Source: Ehretia macrophylla
Taxonomy: Eukaryota; Streptophyta; Magnoliopsida; Boraginales; Ehretiaceae
Reading direction: 5' to 3'
DNA length: 64,000 bases
Assembly: GCA_037974665.1 (NCBI GenBank)
Contig: CM075764.1
Coordinates: forward strand, 79,252,325 to 79,316,324
Shown: positions 24,863 through 35,234 of the stretch, one piece after another
Layout: the number at the start of each line of letters is the position of its first letter
How positions within the stretch are numbered: the first letter of the stretch is position 1
Notes under the pieces: generated by a model
Database searches by the model: none
What the model saw: the letters and a program-made list of their open reading frames with translations, nothing else
Told to the model about the DNA's origin: nothing
Translations under genes and position numbers: made by a program

Positions 24863-27127
24863 GGAAGCACGTTTGGCGGGTGATGAAGCTGGTTTTGATC
24901 TACAAATGACGCTAGACAGGTTGGTTGTTTGACAACGATTGAGTTGTGGCGATGAAGGCTGACCATTGTCTTGCTTTATATACTTGTTTGATGATCAGTG
25001 AGCTTTTAAACAAGTAATATAATTCCCTAGCTTGATAGGTAGCTTTGCTGAGTTGCAAAATCCATTGTCAAATGGTAAAGGCTTGATGAAGTCGTGGCAA
25101 TAGCAGGCGATGATTGGTGTTGAGTAATGCAATAATATCTTAGGTTTAATGATGAGATGAATGACGACAATGTTCTTAGGACAATGGTAGCTTGACAGGT
25201 ATATGAGGAGTGATGACTACACTGTTGGGAATCATGCATGGTATTTTAAATATTTTATAATTAAATAAAACGCAACGGAAACAATTAATACTCATGCATC
25301 CGTTTATGGATAATTACGTAGATTACAACATGCATAAATAATCAACTATTAATTACATATAAAAAATTTCTGGATTACCTTTTCTATGATAACGAATCTG
25401 TTGTAGAAATTAATCGAATCTAGAGCTCCCCAATTGTGAAGCATCCGAAAGTATCCACACGAGATCCGAGCCATCAATCAGCAAAACCCCTTCTACGAGT
25501 TTTAGAGAAAATATGTTTGCTATGAAAGACAGAATTTGTGCTAGCTTTTCTGTCTGTCATAATTTCCTATTTATAGGAAACACTAGACCTATTAGGGCTA
25601 GCTTTTGGGTCAGTCCTAATTACTGGACTTGGGCTAATTAAATGATTGGACTTATATTCCAATCTAATCAGTTTTAAGTCCAATTAAATATTAGAATCTT
25701 CTAATATTTAATTTACTTTTCTCGCTAATTAATTTTTGATCTCTTTTGTGTGTGACCTCTCGGGTTCATAATTAATTGGCAGCAAAATAATATTAATCCA
25801 ATTAATATTTAATTAGAACTCTTCTAATTTAATTTTTGCAAGTCGTGAGTGATACCTAGTAGTATATCATGACTACCCAACTAATAATGATGTGAAATTC
25901 TACGAACCCTTAGTAATTATCATGCAACTAATTCCTTCTGTCTAATTCATCCCGATTGAGCCAGAGTCATGGATACGGTCGTCAAACTCTATTACTCAAT
26001 CGTATGTCCAAATCTATTTAATCAGTAACTTATGAATAATACGTGGAACGATTTCCACTATTCTACCTCGGCCAATGATTTCTAGTTACTCGATTAATAG
26101 ATCACATAGGATCCCTAATTGACAGATTCCATATCTACACGCACTTATCTCCATGCCAGAATAGATCGTAACCACTGAGTACATTATCCAATCCTTGATG
26201 AGGACTAACTTTATTGCACCAGCAAATCACGTTATCCCTAACACAAGATAACTGTGGTGTCTCAGGTCTAAAGACTTAATTGCACCATTACACTATACAA
26301 CGAATTATTGACCATTCTATGTAATTCGTTGTATTAGCGGTCATGTCCAGTCATTTGTTCTCAATAAGCACTTATACATCTACCCTTATGATATGAGACT
26401 AATCGCCCAAATCAATATCTCATATTATTTGGATGGTAGACTGTAATCCGATCTTTCCGGATAAATCAACGCCTAATTAATTTTTCCTACGATCGGGGAC
26501 TATTTTAGAATATATTTATGAATATAGATTATCTCACTCATATCTTACTCTTAAGGATATAATCTATAAATATTATTCTAAGGACTCTTATTTAAATAAT
26601 TAATTGCATTAATTATATTTAAATAAACTATCCACATTAAATAAATAATATAATTATTATGTCATAAAATTAGCATTTAAGACATATAATCTAACATACA
26701 CTACAATAGCTTTGGCTTGCTGACGAGTTCCCCTTTGTTTGCCACGGTTTATGAATGATAATGGTGGCAAGACGGTGCAATGAAGATATGATTCGTGGCA
26801 TATTATTGTTCGGATAAGAGTTATAGGCTAATGATGAGCAATTCACATTTTAAGGAGTAAACAGGCTACTCATTAGGCATTGGTTAAGCATGTGGTAGCT
26901 GCTACTGGAAGAAGGCACGATGATAAGTAATAAGGAGCAGTGTCGTGAGATGGCTGAACCATTGGCTAAGTAATTCATAGAATAACAAGTGTATTGTTGG
27001 TGTTTGATAATGATATGTTTTTAATTCAAGGTGGCAGCGGGTGATAATTGGTGATAACTTAGCTATAATGATTGGATGATGGCTCGGCTATAAGCTAATT
27101 GGTGCTAAAAACAAATAATAATGTAAA
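24863..27127. other. Extra segment in B's 5' LTR, of unknown origin, split by a solo LTR
   Basis: Present in the right LTR and absent from the left at 21311-21317. About 790 bp (24863-25222 and 26702-27127) match nothing else in the window. They are richer in GATG/TGG than their surroundings and have no long open frame, no terminal inverted repeats and no clear target duplication. It may be original LTR sequence deleted from the left LTR, or an insertion in the right. Confidence 0.6.
25223..26696 (-). mobile_element. Copia-like solo LTR, 1474 bp
   Basis: Begins TGTTGGGAATC and ends ATCTAACA on plus, flanked on both sides by TACAC (25218-25222, 26697-26701). On minus it starts TGTTAGATTATATG and ends GATTCCCAACA, the usual plant copia style, so minus orientation is likely. 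No interior remains: a solo LTR left by LTR-LTR recombination. Confidence 0.88.
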
Positions 27128-28429
27128 CACTAGTAGATCTTTAAAAGCTAAGGAATTTATATTTTACATGATTCTAATTATGATGTCTAGTATTGACCTA
27201 TTATTACTATGAGTTTACATTTTCAATTAATTTTATTTGTAACTACCTAATATTACACCTGTGTACTTTCAATTTGTTTACTAGATTAACTTCTTGGCTA
27301 ACATACTGATTCTCTTTTCTTCCTTCTCATCTAAAATTGTGTGTTTTCTTCAAGATTACTACAAGCCAGATAATTCCTAATAAACTCTGTATTTTAGTAA
27401 CCATATTCTAAGATAGCTATAAATTATCTTCCACAATTCCTTATTTTTGTTCAAATACTTAACTCCTCTCCTAATTTGTTTAAAAACTTTCAGTAATAAC
27501 CCTAAGTACCTATCAGATTAAATTATTAACTCTTTATTTTTATAAGTTATGGTTATTATATTTATTATTTAATATTGGTTGACCTGATTTTGTCATTTTC
27601 ATCTTCAGATGTATTTCATAGGCTATATAGTTCCTAATAATTACATTGTTCTCCTAGTAATTCTAACTAAGTTTTTTAGAACAATCCTAGCTAAACCATA
27701 AATTCAAAGGAAATTATATACTAAATTTAACTACTATGTTCAATTACTTTCAAACAAATTGGGGTACACACAACCTTTTCTACTTGCTAGGCTAATCTTT
27801 CCATTTAATTGAAATGAACGCTTAGTTTGAACAACTAGGGTTTTATATTTCTTAAGCTTAATTCTATAGATTCATGTTAAAAGAACACCTAATAATAGTA
27901 ATCTTAAATAATGAGACAATTAACTATAAACCAAATGCAAGCAGATAGTCACAAAGGCATGTTTTCCAAGAATAGAGAAAGAATTAAATATAAATAAATA
28001 TTTGTAAATGCATGGTTGGGCCTGGGTATTACAGACCCTACTTATGATCAGTCAAGACGTAGTGGAATTTCAGCAATATAACGTCTATAACATGGACAAC
28101 AAGACTCCAAACCAGTCCTTTTAAACATCACACAACCAACTACAACTTCAACAACAACTCCAACACATTCAACACCATTCATTAACCATCCATTCAACAT
28201 TCAAACAACAAGACATATGCCTCCGTCTCAACAACATACATCCAGCTATACAATACATATACATAATAGATATAATACTAGTCTAGCAACCTAATCATAT
28301 TCCAAAAGAAAGACAACTAAACTAACGTTATACAATCCACTAAACTTTTAAAGTAAGTGATACATTACAAACTTCAAGCTTAAAACTTAATACAACACAA
28401 CATAACAAAAGTATAAAACTACATAAGAA

Positions 28430-28510
28430 TCAACTAAGCAAACATTCAAGCCTCGACTTGTCCACATTATCTAACAGCACAAACTCCACGTACCCTAAAT
28501 TTGGAACACC
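28430..28510 (-). CDS. Putative LTR mini-frame, element D
   Basis: 27 codons on minus beginning GVPNLGYVEF right after an acceptor-like CTTTCAG and ending LLS and TGA. Same acceptor phase as in C, I, F, G and J. Only the GV-x-LGYV start recalls the C/I version, so the assignment rests mainly on position. Confidence 0.3.
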   Translation of the reverse strand, partial: GVPNLGYVEFVLLDNVDKSRLECLLS

Positions 28511-28854
28511 TGAAAGGACAACAAAGAGGGTGAGCTTATACAATACAAAGCTCAGCTAGGGTTCAATAGGATGTTTTGGAAACGCTTTCCTTACCACTTG
28601 GGAAATCATCCTAGGAACAATGGTCACTCAATAAACATCAATAACAACAACAATTCAATTTAAGCAAAACAAGTAACCAATCAGTAAGGATACAATACAT
28701 TTGTTATGTTGAAGCCGTTCTCCCCATGTACCAAAAGCCTTCTGTTATCATGACTTATAACATTATGATAGTCATGTTGTTTTCAACCCGGCAAGCCCGA
28801 TACTGTCCGAGATATGGCACACACTATCATGACTCACAACAATTGACAATTGAC

Positions 28855-29080
28855 ACTTGACACTTAATATTCCGAGAGAACAACCTTGTAGGTTGCCTAT
28901 CTCTCGGCACTTCAACATTCAACAATCAACACTTGACATTTATATCACGAGAGAACAACAAAGTAGGTTGCCTAACTCCTGACACTTCAGCATTCAACAA
29001 TCAACACTTGACATTTATATCCCGAGAGAACAACAAAGTAGGTTTCCTAACTCCTGGCACTTCAACATTCAACAATCAAT
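28855..29080 (-). repeat. 75-bp tandem repeat, three copies, each with an LTR stem-loop
   Basis: Units begin ACTTGACA at 28855, 28931 and 29006. Each holds CAAC-(7 nt)-GTTG or a one-base variant on plus (28881-28895, 28956-28970, 29031-29045). Other families carry one copy. Confidence 0.8.
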
Positions 29081-30354
29081 TAAACAACACTTCAATAATC
29101 AATTAATAACACTTCAATCAACACAACATTAATTGAACAACTAAGACACCCAAGTTAGATGACAAAGTAGACCACCCAACTCAACACACATTTCAACATA
29201 CATTCAAACTCGAACCTACTCAACACCAACTCACACTTCAACCACAAAAACACCACTAAACAATTCAAGACAACAATTAACCATTTCAAAGAAAGACTAC
29301 CCAAACTTCTGATCAACATAACTTATAATCTAGCAATCAAACAACCCCCGAACCTTTTCCTACCACTTGAGCACTCAAGAAACTACATTAACCCCCTTGG
29401 AAACCAACCAAAAGCCATCTAAAATAAGCCCAACAAGTCCAAAATGGCAATGCATTCATGACTGGAATTTTTTACTTCTGCTATGGCATTCAAATTGAAA
29501 CTTTGGCATTACAACATTACTACGCAATAATTAAAAAGTCTATAGAAGCAACTACAATCCAATTTCAACTACTACAACTACATTTATTCAAATATAAGCC
29601 AAATTATCAATTCTAATACATGGAAAATAAAAATACATGCTACTACTGTTTAAAATAGCTACAATTACACTAAGTTGGTCCTTATCATATACATCAATTT
29701 AACAAAATAGCAACTACAAATGCATCAACCAAAATTCAACTCAAACTTTAAAATAATGAACTAATTTTTCCCTCACCTTGATCCAAAGCAATGATAGGAA
29801 TAGGTAGAATAGGTGCCCAACAAGCAAAGACAAGCTTTGAATGAAGTGATTTGGCTTTGAAATGAAGTTTTTATGTGAAAAAATACTTTGAAAAACCTTG
29901 GAAAAGTTTTTCTTCTTCCTCCTCCAAGGGGTCACATTTTTGTGTGTGTTTTTATGGTGTTTTGGATGATTTTGGTGTATATGGTATGTATAATGCATAT
30001 ATATAAGCAAAGTCAACATTTTAGCAAAAGTCAAAGTTGACAACTTTGGTTATTTTAGTTGTTTTTAGCCTATATTCAATATATATAGATAAACTAACTT
30101 ATATACTATATTTAGTAGAGTAAAATTAGTTGACAACATTATATAAATGCATACATATACGTACAACCAAGGTATGAAACTCAATTTTGCAAAAGAAGTT
30201 GAAAATTCACATTATTTGTTTTGCAAATGTATTTTAAATGCACAATTAATCTAAAATCATTTAATATCACATATAAATCCATATATATCAATTATAATAG
30301 CAGTTAGACAGATAAAACACGTATTTCCAAATAGGGAAATTTCGGGGTCTCACA

Positions 30355-32393
30355 TTTATGGTGAGGGATAGCATTTAATTGCATTTTAAACCTAAATCTA
30401 ATTTATGTAAATTTTGAGTTATTAATGCTCAGTTTATGGCTATTTTTGCTTATAATGCTACTTATTAAGTGTGTAGAACAATATTTTGTAGATATATTGC
30501 ATTTGTATTGGCTAAAATGGTGTTTGGCAAGTTAAGAAGATGATGAACAGTAATTTCTATGGAAATTTCATGTTAAGTGGTTCTTGTTTCAATGCTTCAA
30601 TATGTGTTCTAACATTTTTAGTAGGTATCATAAACATCTAGGAAGCTAAACTAAGTTCAATTGGCTAGAACATGGCTAAGACTTGGAAATCTTGATTGAT
30701 AGCAAAAGGGGTCATATGTGACTTGTGTTGACCAGGTGTATTTGGGTGTGTTGAATGGTCTTAGATGTGTTAGGTAGTGATTATGATGCATTTATGGCGT
30801 TGATTTAATTATTGGATTAGGGGGTTGTAGTGTAAATGGACTAAGGGGCTTTTTGGGGTTAAGTGGTAGATGTAATTTAAAGTGAATTTTCGTAATGTTT
30901 AAAGGTGTCATAAAGTGTCTATGTGAGGTTCGTGTAGTTGAATTATGGATTTCGTAGCTTGAGTGAAGTATGTAGCTTAAAAGTTAGCCATGAGAATAGT
31001 GTTTTGTGGAATTAATGGTTAAATGCTTGTTTTAATGTTTGAATAAGGTGCCATAAGTGCTAAAATGATTAGATTAATGTCTAACCCTGCTAGAATGTGG
31101 TTAGAACTTGGTTGGAATTTATTGAGCATAAAGGGGGTGTTTGAGTATTTTTAGCCATAGGTGTGTATGTGTGTTTTATGGAGCTTAGTTGTGGTTAGTT
31201 AGCTTAACTTTATATATTAGTAAATGCTTTTATGTTTTCATAAGGTTATATGATGTTGCTAAAGAACTTGAAGTATTCTTGAATCAAGTGAAGTTGTGAA
31301 ATGATTACAAATAGAAGATTAGATTATCTTATGTAATGTATGAACTATGAAATGTTATTGTTTACCTTGATTGCTAATATTATGTGCAAATGATTGGATT
31401 AGTAAAGAATATATTTACGTGTGTGATTGCTTATGTAGAATAGAGGGAATCTGGAACTATTTGAAGAAGAGTATGCACATTTCAAGCCTTATCAAAGTCC
31501 TTTCTTGGCCATTCTACTAATTCTTTGTGAGGGATTGGCATTATTTTTGCATATACAACTATAGTTAAGTTTAAGTAAATTATTGTTTAGTTGATGTTTG
31601 TATTGAAGTGGAACTCTGCGATTACATTGTTTAACTTCTATTGCTTATGTTAATTATTTGTTATACAATATGCGAAAGAGGACAACCTACTTTGTTCTTC
31701 CTCTTTATGAGTTATCGAATTTTTAGTTGTTACTTATATATGCTATGTTGTGATCTCATATCGATGGTTACGCAACCATATCATAAGCATGGATGCGATG
31801 AGCCTCTCTGGGTGGCAACAGGCTTGTCAGGGTTGGTTGCTCTAGCATCGTAGCTATTCTCTCTCTTGCTAGGGATGCCGCCCTGGGAGAGCTGGGTCGT
31901 AGGATTAATGGGGTATTATATCCAGAGTACCCCATTTGGTGTATAGGGATGACGGCTTATGGATTTCTTGTTATCGATATCGTTATTATTATTATCTATT
32001 TGGGTTCGTGGATCGTGGTTCATGGTTCGTGCTCGTGATCAACCTTGTTAGTTGATTGTACAGTTATTCATCTATTGCTTGTATTTAGTTTGTTACTTAG
32101 CTATAATTTCTGAAATGGCTATTAGATTTATTAATTTGATCTAGTAATTGTCTTGCTAATGATTCTATGGCTTATTTGCATTGCACGAAAGGCTTTAAAA
32201 ACTCCCCGGATATCTGTTCCCTTCCCTCACTGGGTAACATTGTTTCCTCACTCCCTCTTTCTAACCATTTCAAGTTCGGTGCCTTCAAAGTCTGAGAAGA
32301 AGAAGGCTCGAGAATCTCCTTGAGTAGATGTTTAGCTTTGGATAATTGTCCAATGATAACTTATGTAAATTAATTGATTAACTTGGCTTGTAA
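30355..32393 (+). repeat. Element E 5' LTR, middle part
   Basis: Begins at the D junction (TTTAT), with a donor-like GTGAGGG at 30361. The stem-loop (CAAC-CTACTTT-GTTC) is at 31683-31697, and TCCCTCACTGGG at 32223-32234 precedes an acceptor-like AG at 32273. It ends TGTAA, the F target duplication (32389-32393). The 31641-31853 open frame spans the hairpin and is not conserved. Confidence 0.85.
31683..31697 (+). other. LTR stem-loop, element E
   Basis: Core CAAC-CTACTTT-GTTC with outer arms GAGGA and TCCTC. The inner closing pair is lost but the outer stem is kept. Confidence 0.5.
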
Positions 32394-32757
32394 TGTGACG
32401 CCCGGGTTTTAGCCATGCATTTAATTACTGTTGCATCCTTTGTTTGCGCATTTATTTCTATGCCTTATTAACTGTCTTCTTAGGTTACTATTCACTTCGT
32501 TTTTAAACTGCACTTTATTAGTTAATTAGCATTTTTATTAAATCATATTAATTATCAAAGTAATGAGAAAAATGTGCATTTGAGCTAGAAGCGTTAGGAG
32601 GGCTCGTTTAGAAAATGATTTTTGTAGTTGAATGAATAGTGTTACGTAACCAACTTGGAGTTTAATTAGCTAACATTAAAATTATGCTTAGGACTTGTTT
32701 CTAACTAGCTTGACTCACATTTTGACCATACACTTAAATTAAAACAACTCACCTAAG

Positions 32758-32766
32758 CTTATATAC
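32758..32766 (+). promoter_or_regulatory. TATA box of the F 5' LTR promoter
   Basis: CTTATATAC lies about 200 nt upstream of the donor-like site, in the position of the TATA-like boxes of the C and I LTRs. Transcription would start about 25-35 nt downstream. A second TTATAT is at about 32784-32789. Confidence 0.5.
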
Positions 32767-33788
32767 CCCTCACACAACTCACCTTATATCATAACTAGCA
32801 AAATCAAAACAAAAAATGCTGAATTTTACTGTAGCAAACCCGACAGCCTTCTCTTGCTTCTTGAGGATTGTTGCTTCTTCAAATCATCAAATCAAGCCAC
32901 TCCAAGCCTTGAGCAACTAGTGTAGGGTGTTTGCAAGGTTCCTAGGTGCTCCTACGCGTATTGGTGAGGGATTTCACGACTTGTTTTTGCATATTTAAAT
33001 AGTTGCTCATTTCTTGATTTGTTGAAAATATGATTATATGCCATTGTAATTATTATCTATGCTAATATACCATCTATATGAATGCTAGAGAACACATTTG
33101 AACCGTCGTTTCGCAATTTAAACGGTTAGAATCGTTAGTTTGATTTTTAGGGTGAATAGTGACGTTTTTTCTAGGGTTTTGTGTAATTGCTCGATTTAGC
33201 TTGATTTAATGCTCCTAATAGATGCCTTAGGTGTTAGTGAAGATAACCTAATAGCCCCGTGCACTTGCATTGCCCTTAAATCGCCTAAGAATGGTAAATA
33301 GCCGACTTTAACTTGGGGCTTTTGGGGTTAATGCGAATCCGGGTGGATTCGGGCTTCAATTCTAGTATCCTTAGGCTACCTAGGTGCTATAGATGCCTTG
33401 ATATCCCTTGTTTGAAGCCCGGACAATGTAGGTGTAGTTTAAAGCCAAAAGAGGGAAATTGGGGCTTCCGGGGTAAACGCGGGCATTTGAATGAGTTAGA
33501 GGGTTGAGAGAGTACCTTGGGGGTTAGTTAGAAGGTTGGGAGAGTTTCCTTTGAAAATGAAATCATTAACTTTGGTTTGGAAGAGAAATAGTTCGAAAAA
33601 CAAAGGGGTTTAGGTGCAATTTAAGTTGTCTCACACTTCTAAACCCATGTCAAGGCTTCTTGAGTGTTTATATGTGATTTTAAATTGATTTGGAGCTTTT
33701 GGTATGATTCTATGCTTATTTGGTATATGTTCATTTGTAAACTGCTTATTAGCTTCTATATTTGCTTCTATCCTAATTGCAACGAGGT

Positions 33789-33803
33789 CAACCTACTTTG
33801 TTG
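33789..33803 (+). other. LTR stem-loop, F 5' LTR
   Basis: CAAC-CTACTTT-GTTG, extended by GGT/ATC pairs (one G-T) to 7 bp. It is 825 nt after the donor-like and about 500 nt before the acceptor-like site. The 3' LTR copy is 41325-41339. Confidence 0.65.
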
Positions 33804-33868
33804 ATCCTTATATGTGTTAATACTTATATCATTGCTATTAACTTGCCATCGTTAAGTGCATTGCATAG

Positions 33869-33882
33869 TGGTTGCGCAACCA
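33869..33882 (+). other. 14-bp perfect palindrome in the F LTR
   Basis: TGGTTGCGCAACCA, identical at 41405-41418. Near-palindromic forms occur in G (TGGTTGCACAACCA) and E (TGGTTACGCAACCA), and GGTTGCAACC in B and J, at matching places after the stem-loop. Confidence 0.6.
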
Positions 33883-34294
33883 TAGTGTCAGGGGCGGATG
33901 TGTTGAATATCGGCTGGGCGGCAGAGGGCTTGCCGGTGGATATTCAAACTCCGTACCCTATTCCCTCATTCGCCTGGTCCGGAGATTGCCAGGGGATGTT
34001 GGGTCGTAGGATTCGGGGTACATCCGGAGTACACCCACTGGAGTGATTGGGGTTATGCCGGCTTATCGTGATCGTGCTCGTGGTTCGTGGATCGTGATTG
34101 AAGACCAGTGAAGATTGGTGTATAGGGGATTGTGAAACGTATCCTTTTAAATGTGTGGTTATTTAAGTTATCGTTGTTTCTTTAATTGTCTAAGTGTTAT
34201 TATTGTATAATTGTATTATATGTTGCATTGCACGCCCCGGGACTATATCCCTCACTAGGCAACAGTGGTTGCTCATACCTCGATATCTGTTTCA

Positions 34295-34369
34295 GGAGAC
34301 ACTGAGGGTGATCCCCAGCTTGTTGATTTAGTTGAGGAAGAAGAAGTTCAGATTGAGCCTTTACCTTAG
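34295..34369 (+). CDS. Acidic LTR mini-frame, F 5' LTR
   Basis: 25 codons from the acceptor-like site to TAG: G-D-T-E-G-D-P-Q, then LVDLVEEEEVQ, then IEPLP. G's copy keeps DLVEG-E-E-Q and an in-register stop with indels of whole codons. In the 3' LTR the frame is open back to an ATG without splicing, but a TGG to TAG change blocks that here. Confidence 0.4.
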   Translation, partial: GDTEGDPQLVDLVEEEEVQIEPLP

Positions 34370-34887
34370 TTGCTGTGCCTGATAGCTTGAGGTGGTTAAT
34401 GAATTGCTGCTATGTGGAAGATTCATCTGATTACTTTATGTACTATTTTGTAGCCCAAGGGCTATGTATATGCTTGTTATATAAGTTGAAGACTAGTTGG
34501 TTGTGTTGTAGCTTTGAAAGCCTATGAACTGTAATAACTTATAATCTACTTCTATTCGCTTTGCTTGCTTGGGAGTGAATGACTTAAAGTAGAAATGTTT
34601 GGTCTTCCAATTATGTTTAATTGATTTCCTAGAATGTCATGATTATAAAACTATGTTGATAATAAGTTCTCGCATGCTTGTGTGTTTTGGAACTATTGTG
34701 TACAATAAGGCTCGGATGGCCTTAGAACTTGGTTGTTTATTTAAGAAAAGCTTGTATTGTATTGTTGGGACTTTGTTTAAGTGTTTACAGGTTTTAGAAT
34801 GTCCACGGTACAGGGGAGACTCTGTCCGTGTGTCGGGTCCGGACTTAACCTTTAGCTTGGGGGTTGGGTCGGGGCGTGACATTTAAG

Positions 34888-34900
34888 TGGTATCAGAGCT
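34888..34900 (+). other. Element F primer-binding site
   Basis: TGGTATCAGAGCT, six bases after the LTR end: the site complementary to the 3' end of plant Met-tRNA used by most chromoviruses. Confidence 0.92.
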
Positions 34901-35234
34901 ATAGATTGCATGAAGCCGGGTTAAATTTATCGGTCTGTGGGTAGAGACTTGTTATGTGACTTTGTGAATACATGAGTCTTTGATTTTGATTGACCTAAGT
35001 GAAATTTGAATAAGGAATGAGCATGCTAGCATGGAAATAGAATATCAAGAGTTCAGAATGTCAAGTATGATCTAGTGATTTATGTTTACTTCAAGAATGT
35101 GGAATATTTATTTGAACTTCTATGTACTTGACTTTATGTGAATCTAATTGGACTTTTCTTCATGTGTTGCTTATAAATTGCATATATACCTATATATATA
35201 CCTGTCATAACACTTTGCATTCTAGCCATTCGAG
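34901..35234 (+). other. Element F leader, no gene
   Basis: AT-rich stretch between primer site and gag ATG, with a TATACCTATATATATACC segment near 35184-35202. No coding sequence seen. Confidence 0.7.

Larger units (their letters stand above)
9538..28033 (-). mobile_element. Element B: geneless LTR element with very long LTRs, carrying C and a copia-like solo LTR
   Basis: On minus, LTRs start TGTAATACCCGG and end GTCGTTACA. The left LTR is 9538-10540 plus 20291-22223 (split by C); the right is 22915-28033. The interior (22224-22914) is only about 690 bp, with primer site, degenerate short repeats and polypurine tract but no gag or pol. The duplication GACCC (9533-9537, 28034-28038) is exact. 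The 3' end of the interior keeps a GAGGACGCAATTTTT segment like the end of chromovirus pol, so B is probably a deletion derivative mobilised by chromovirus enzymes. Confidence 0.88.
22915..28033 (-). repeat. Element B 5' LTR, with 2.27 kb of extra sequence
   Basis: Starts next to the primer site and ends GTATTACA before the target duplication GACCC. Without 24863-27127 it is about 2.85 kb, similar to the left LTR. The stem-loop lies at 23837-23851 and the palindrome GGTTGCAACC near 23724. Confidence 0.88.
9154..30354 (-). mobile_element. Element D: chromovirus (Ty3/gypsy), only leader and 5' LTR in the window, carrying B and C
   Basis: Visible parts are a leader fragment (9154-9516), the first 21 bp of LTR sequence on the plus strand (9517-9537) and the rest of the LTR (28039-30354). 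Between the two LTR parts sits element B, flanked by GACCC on both sides, which proves that B inserted into D. The LTR resembles those of C and I along its length, so D is probably the same chromovirus group, but its coding part is beyond the left edge, displaced by A. The right end (TCTCACA) abuts TTTAT of element E's LTR. Confidence 0.8.
28039..30354 (-). repeat. Element D 5' LTR, main part
   Basis: Continues the 21 bp at 9517-9537 after the B insertion and its GACCC duplication; total about 2337 bp. It contains a donor-like GTGAGGG (29772-29777 on plus as CTCACC), three stem-loops in a 75-bp tandem array, and a 27-codon mini-frame (28430-28510). It ends TCTCACA. Confidence 0.85.
32394..34881 (+). 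repeat. Element F 5' LTR, 2488 bp
   Basis: In order: TTATATA box (32759-32765), pyrimidine/adenine leader, donor-like TTG|GTGAGGG at 32964, stem-loop 33789-33803, palindrome 33869-33882, TCCCTCACTAGG (34248-34259), acceptor-like TTTCAG|G at 34295, mini-frame to 34369, then a stretch ending in a second acceptor-like TTTACAG|G near 34790 and the LTR end GTGACA. Open frames 33313-33507, 33777-34046 and 34599-34886 are repeated in the 3' LTR but show no coding pattern. Confidence 0.94.

Noticed and set aside
24863..25222. Possible host gene fragment
   Set aside because: No open frame of useful length, no splice structure and no recognisable product; left as unknown DNA.
28855..29080. Regularly spaced repeats as a CRISPR-like array
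   Set aside because: Only three direct 75-bp tandem units in a plant LTR, with no spacers.
33777..34046. 89-codon open frame in the F LTR, similar at protein level to a frame in G (44439-44792)
   Set aside because: The F/G differences fall at first, second and third codon positions alike and the frame breaks near its end. It overlaps the hairpin and palindrome, so the similarity is better explained by conserved non-coding sequence.
34643..34882. Minus-strand 79-codon frame, identical at 42179-42418
   Set aside because: Identical only because the two F LTRs are near-identical; antisense to the LTR end, no family similarity.
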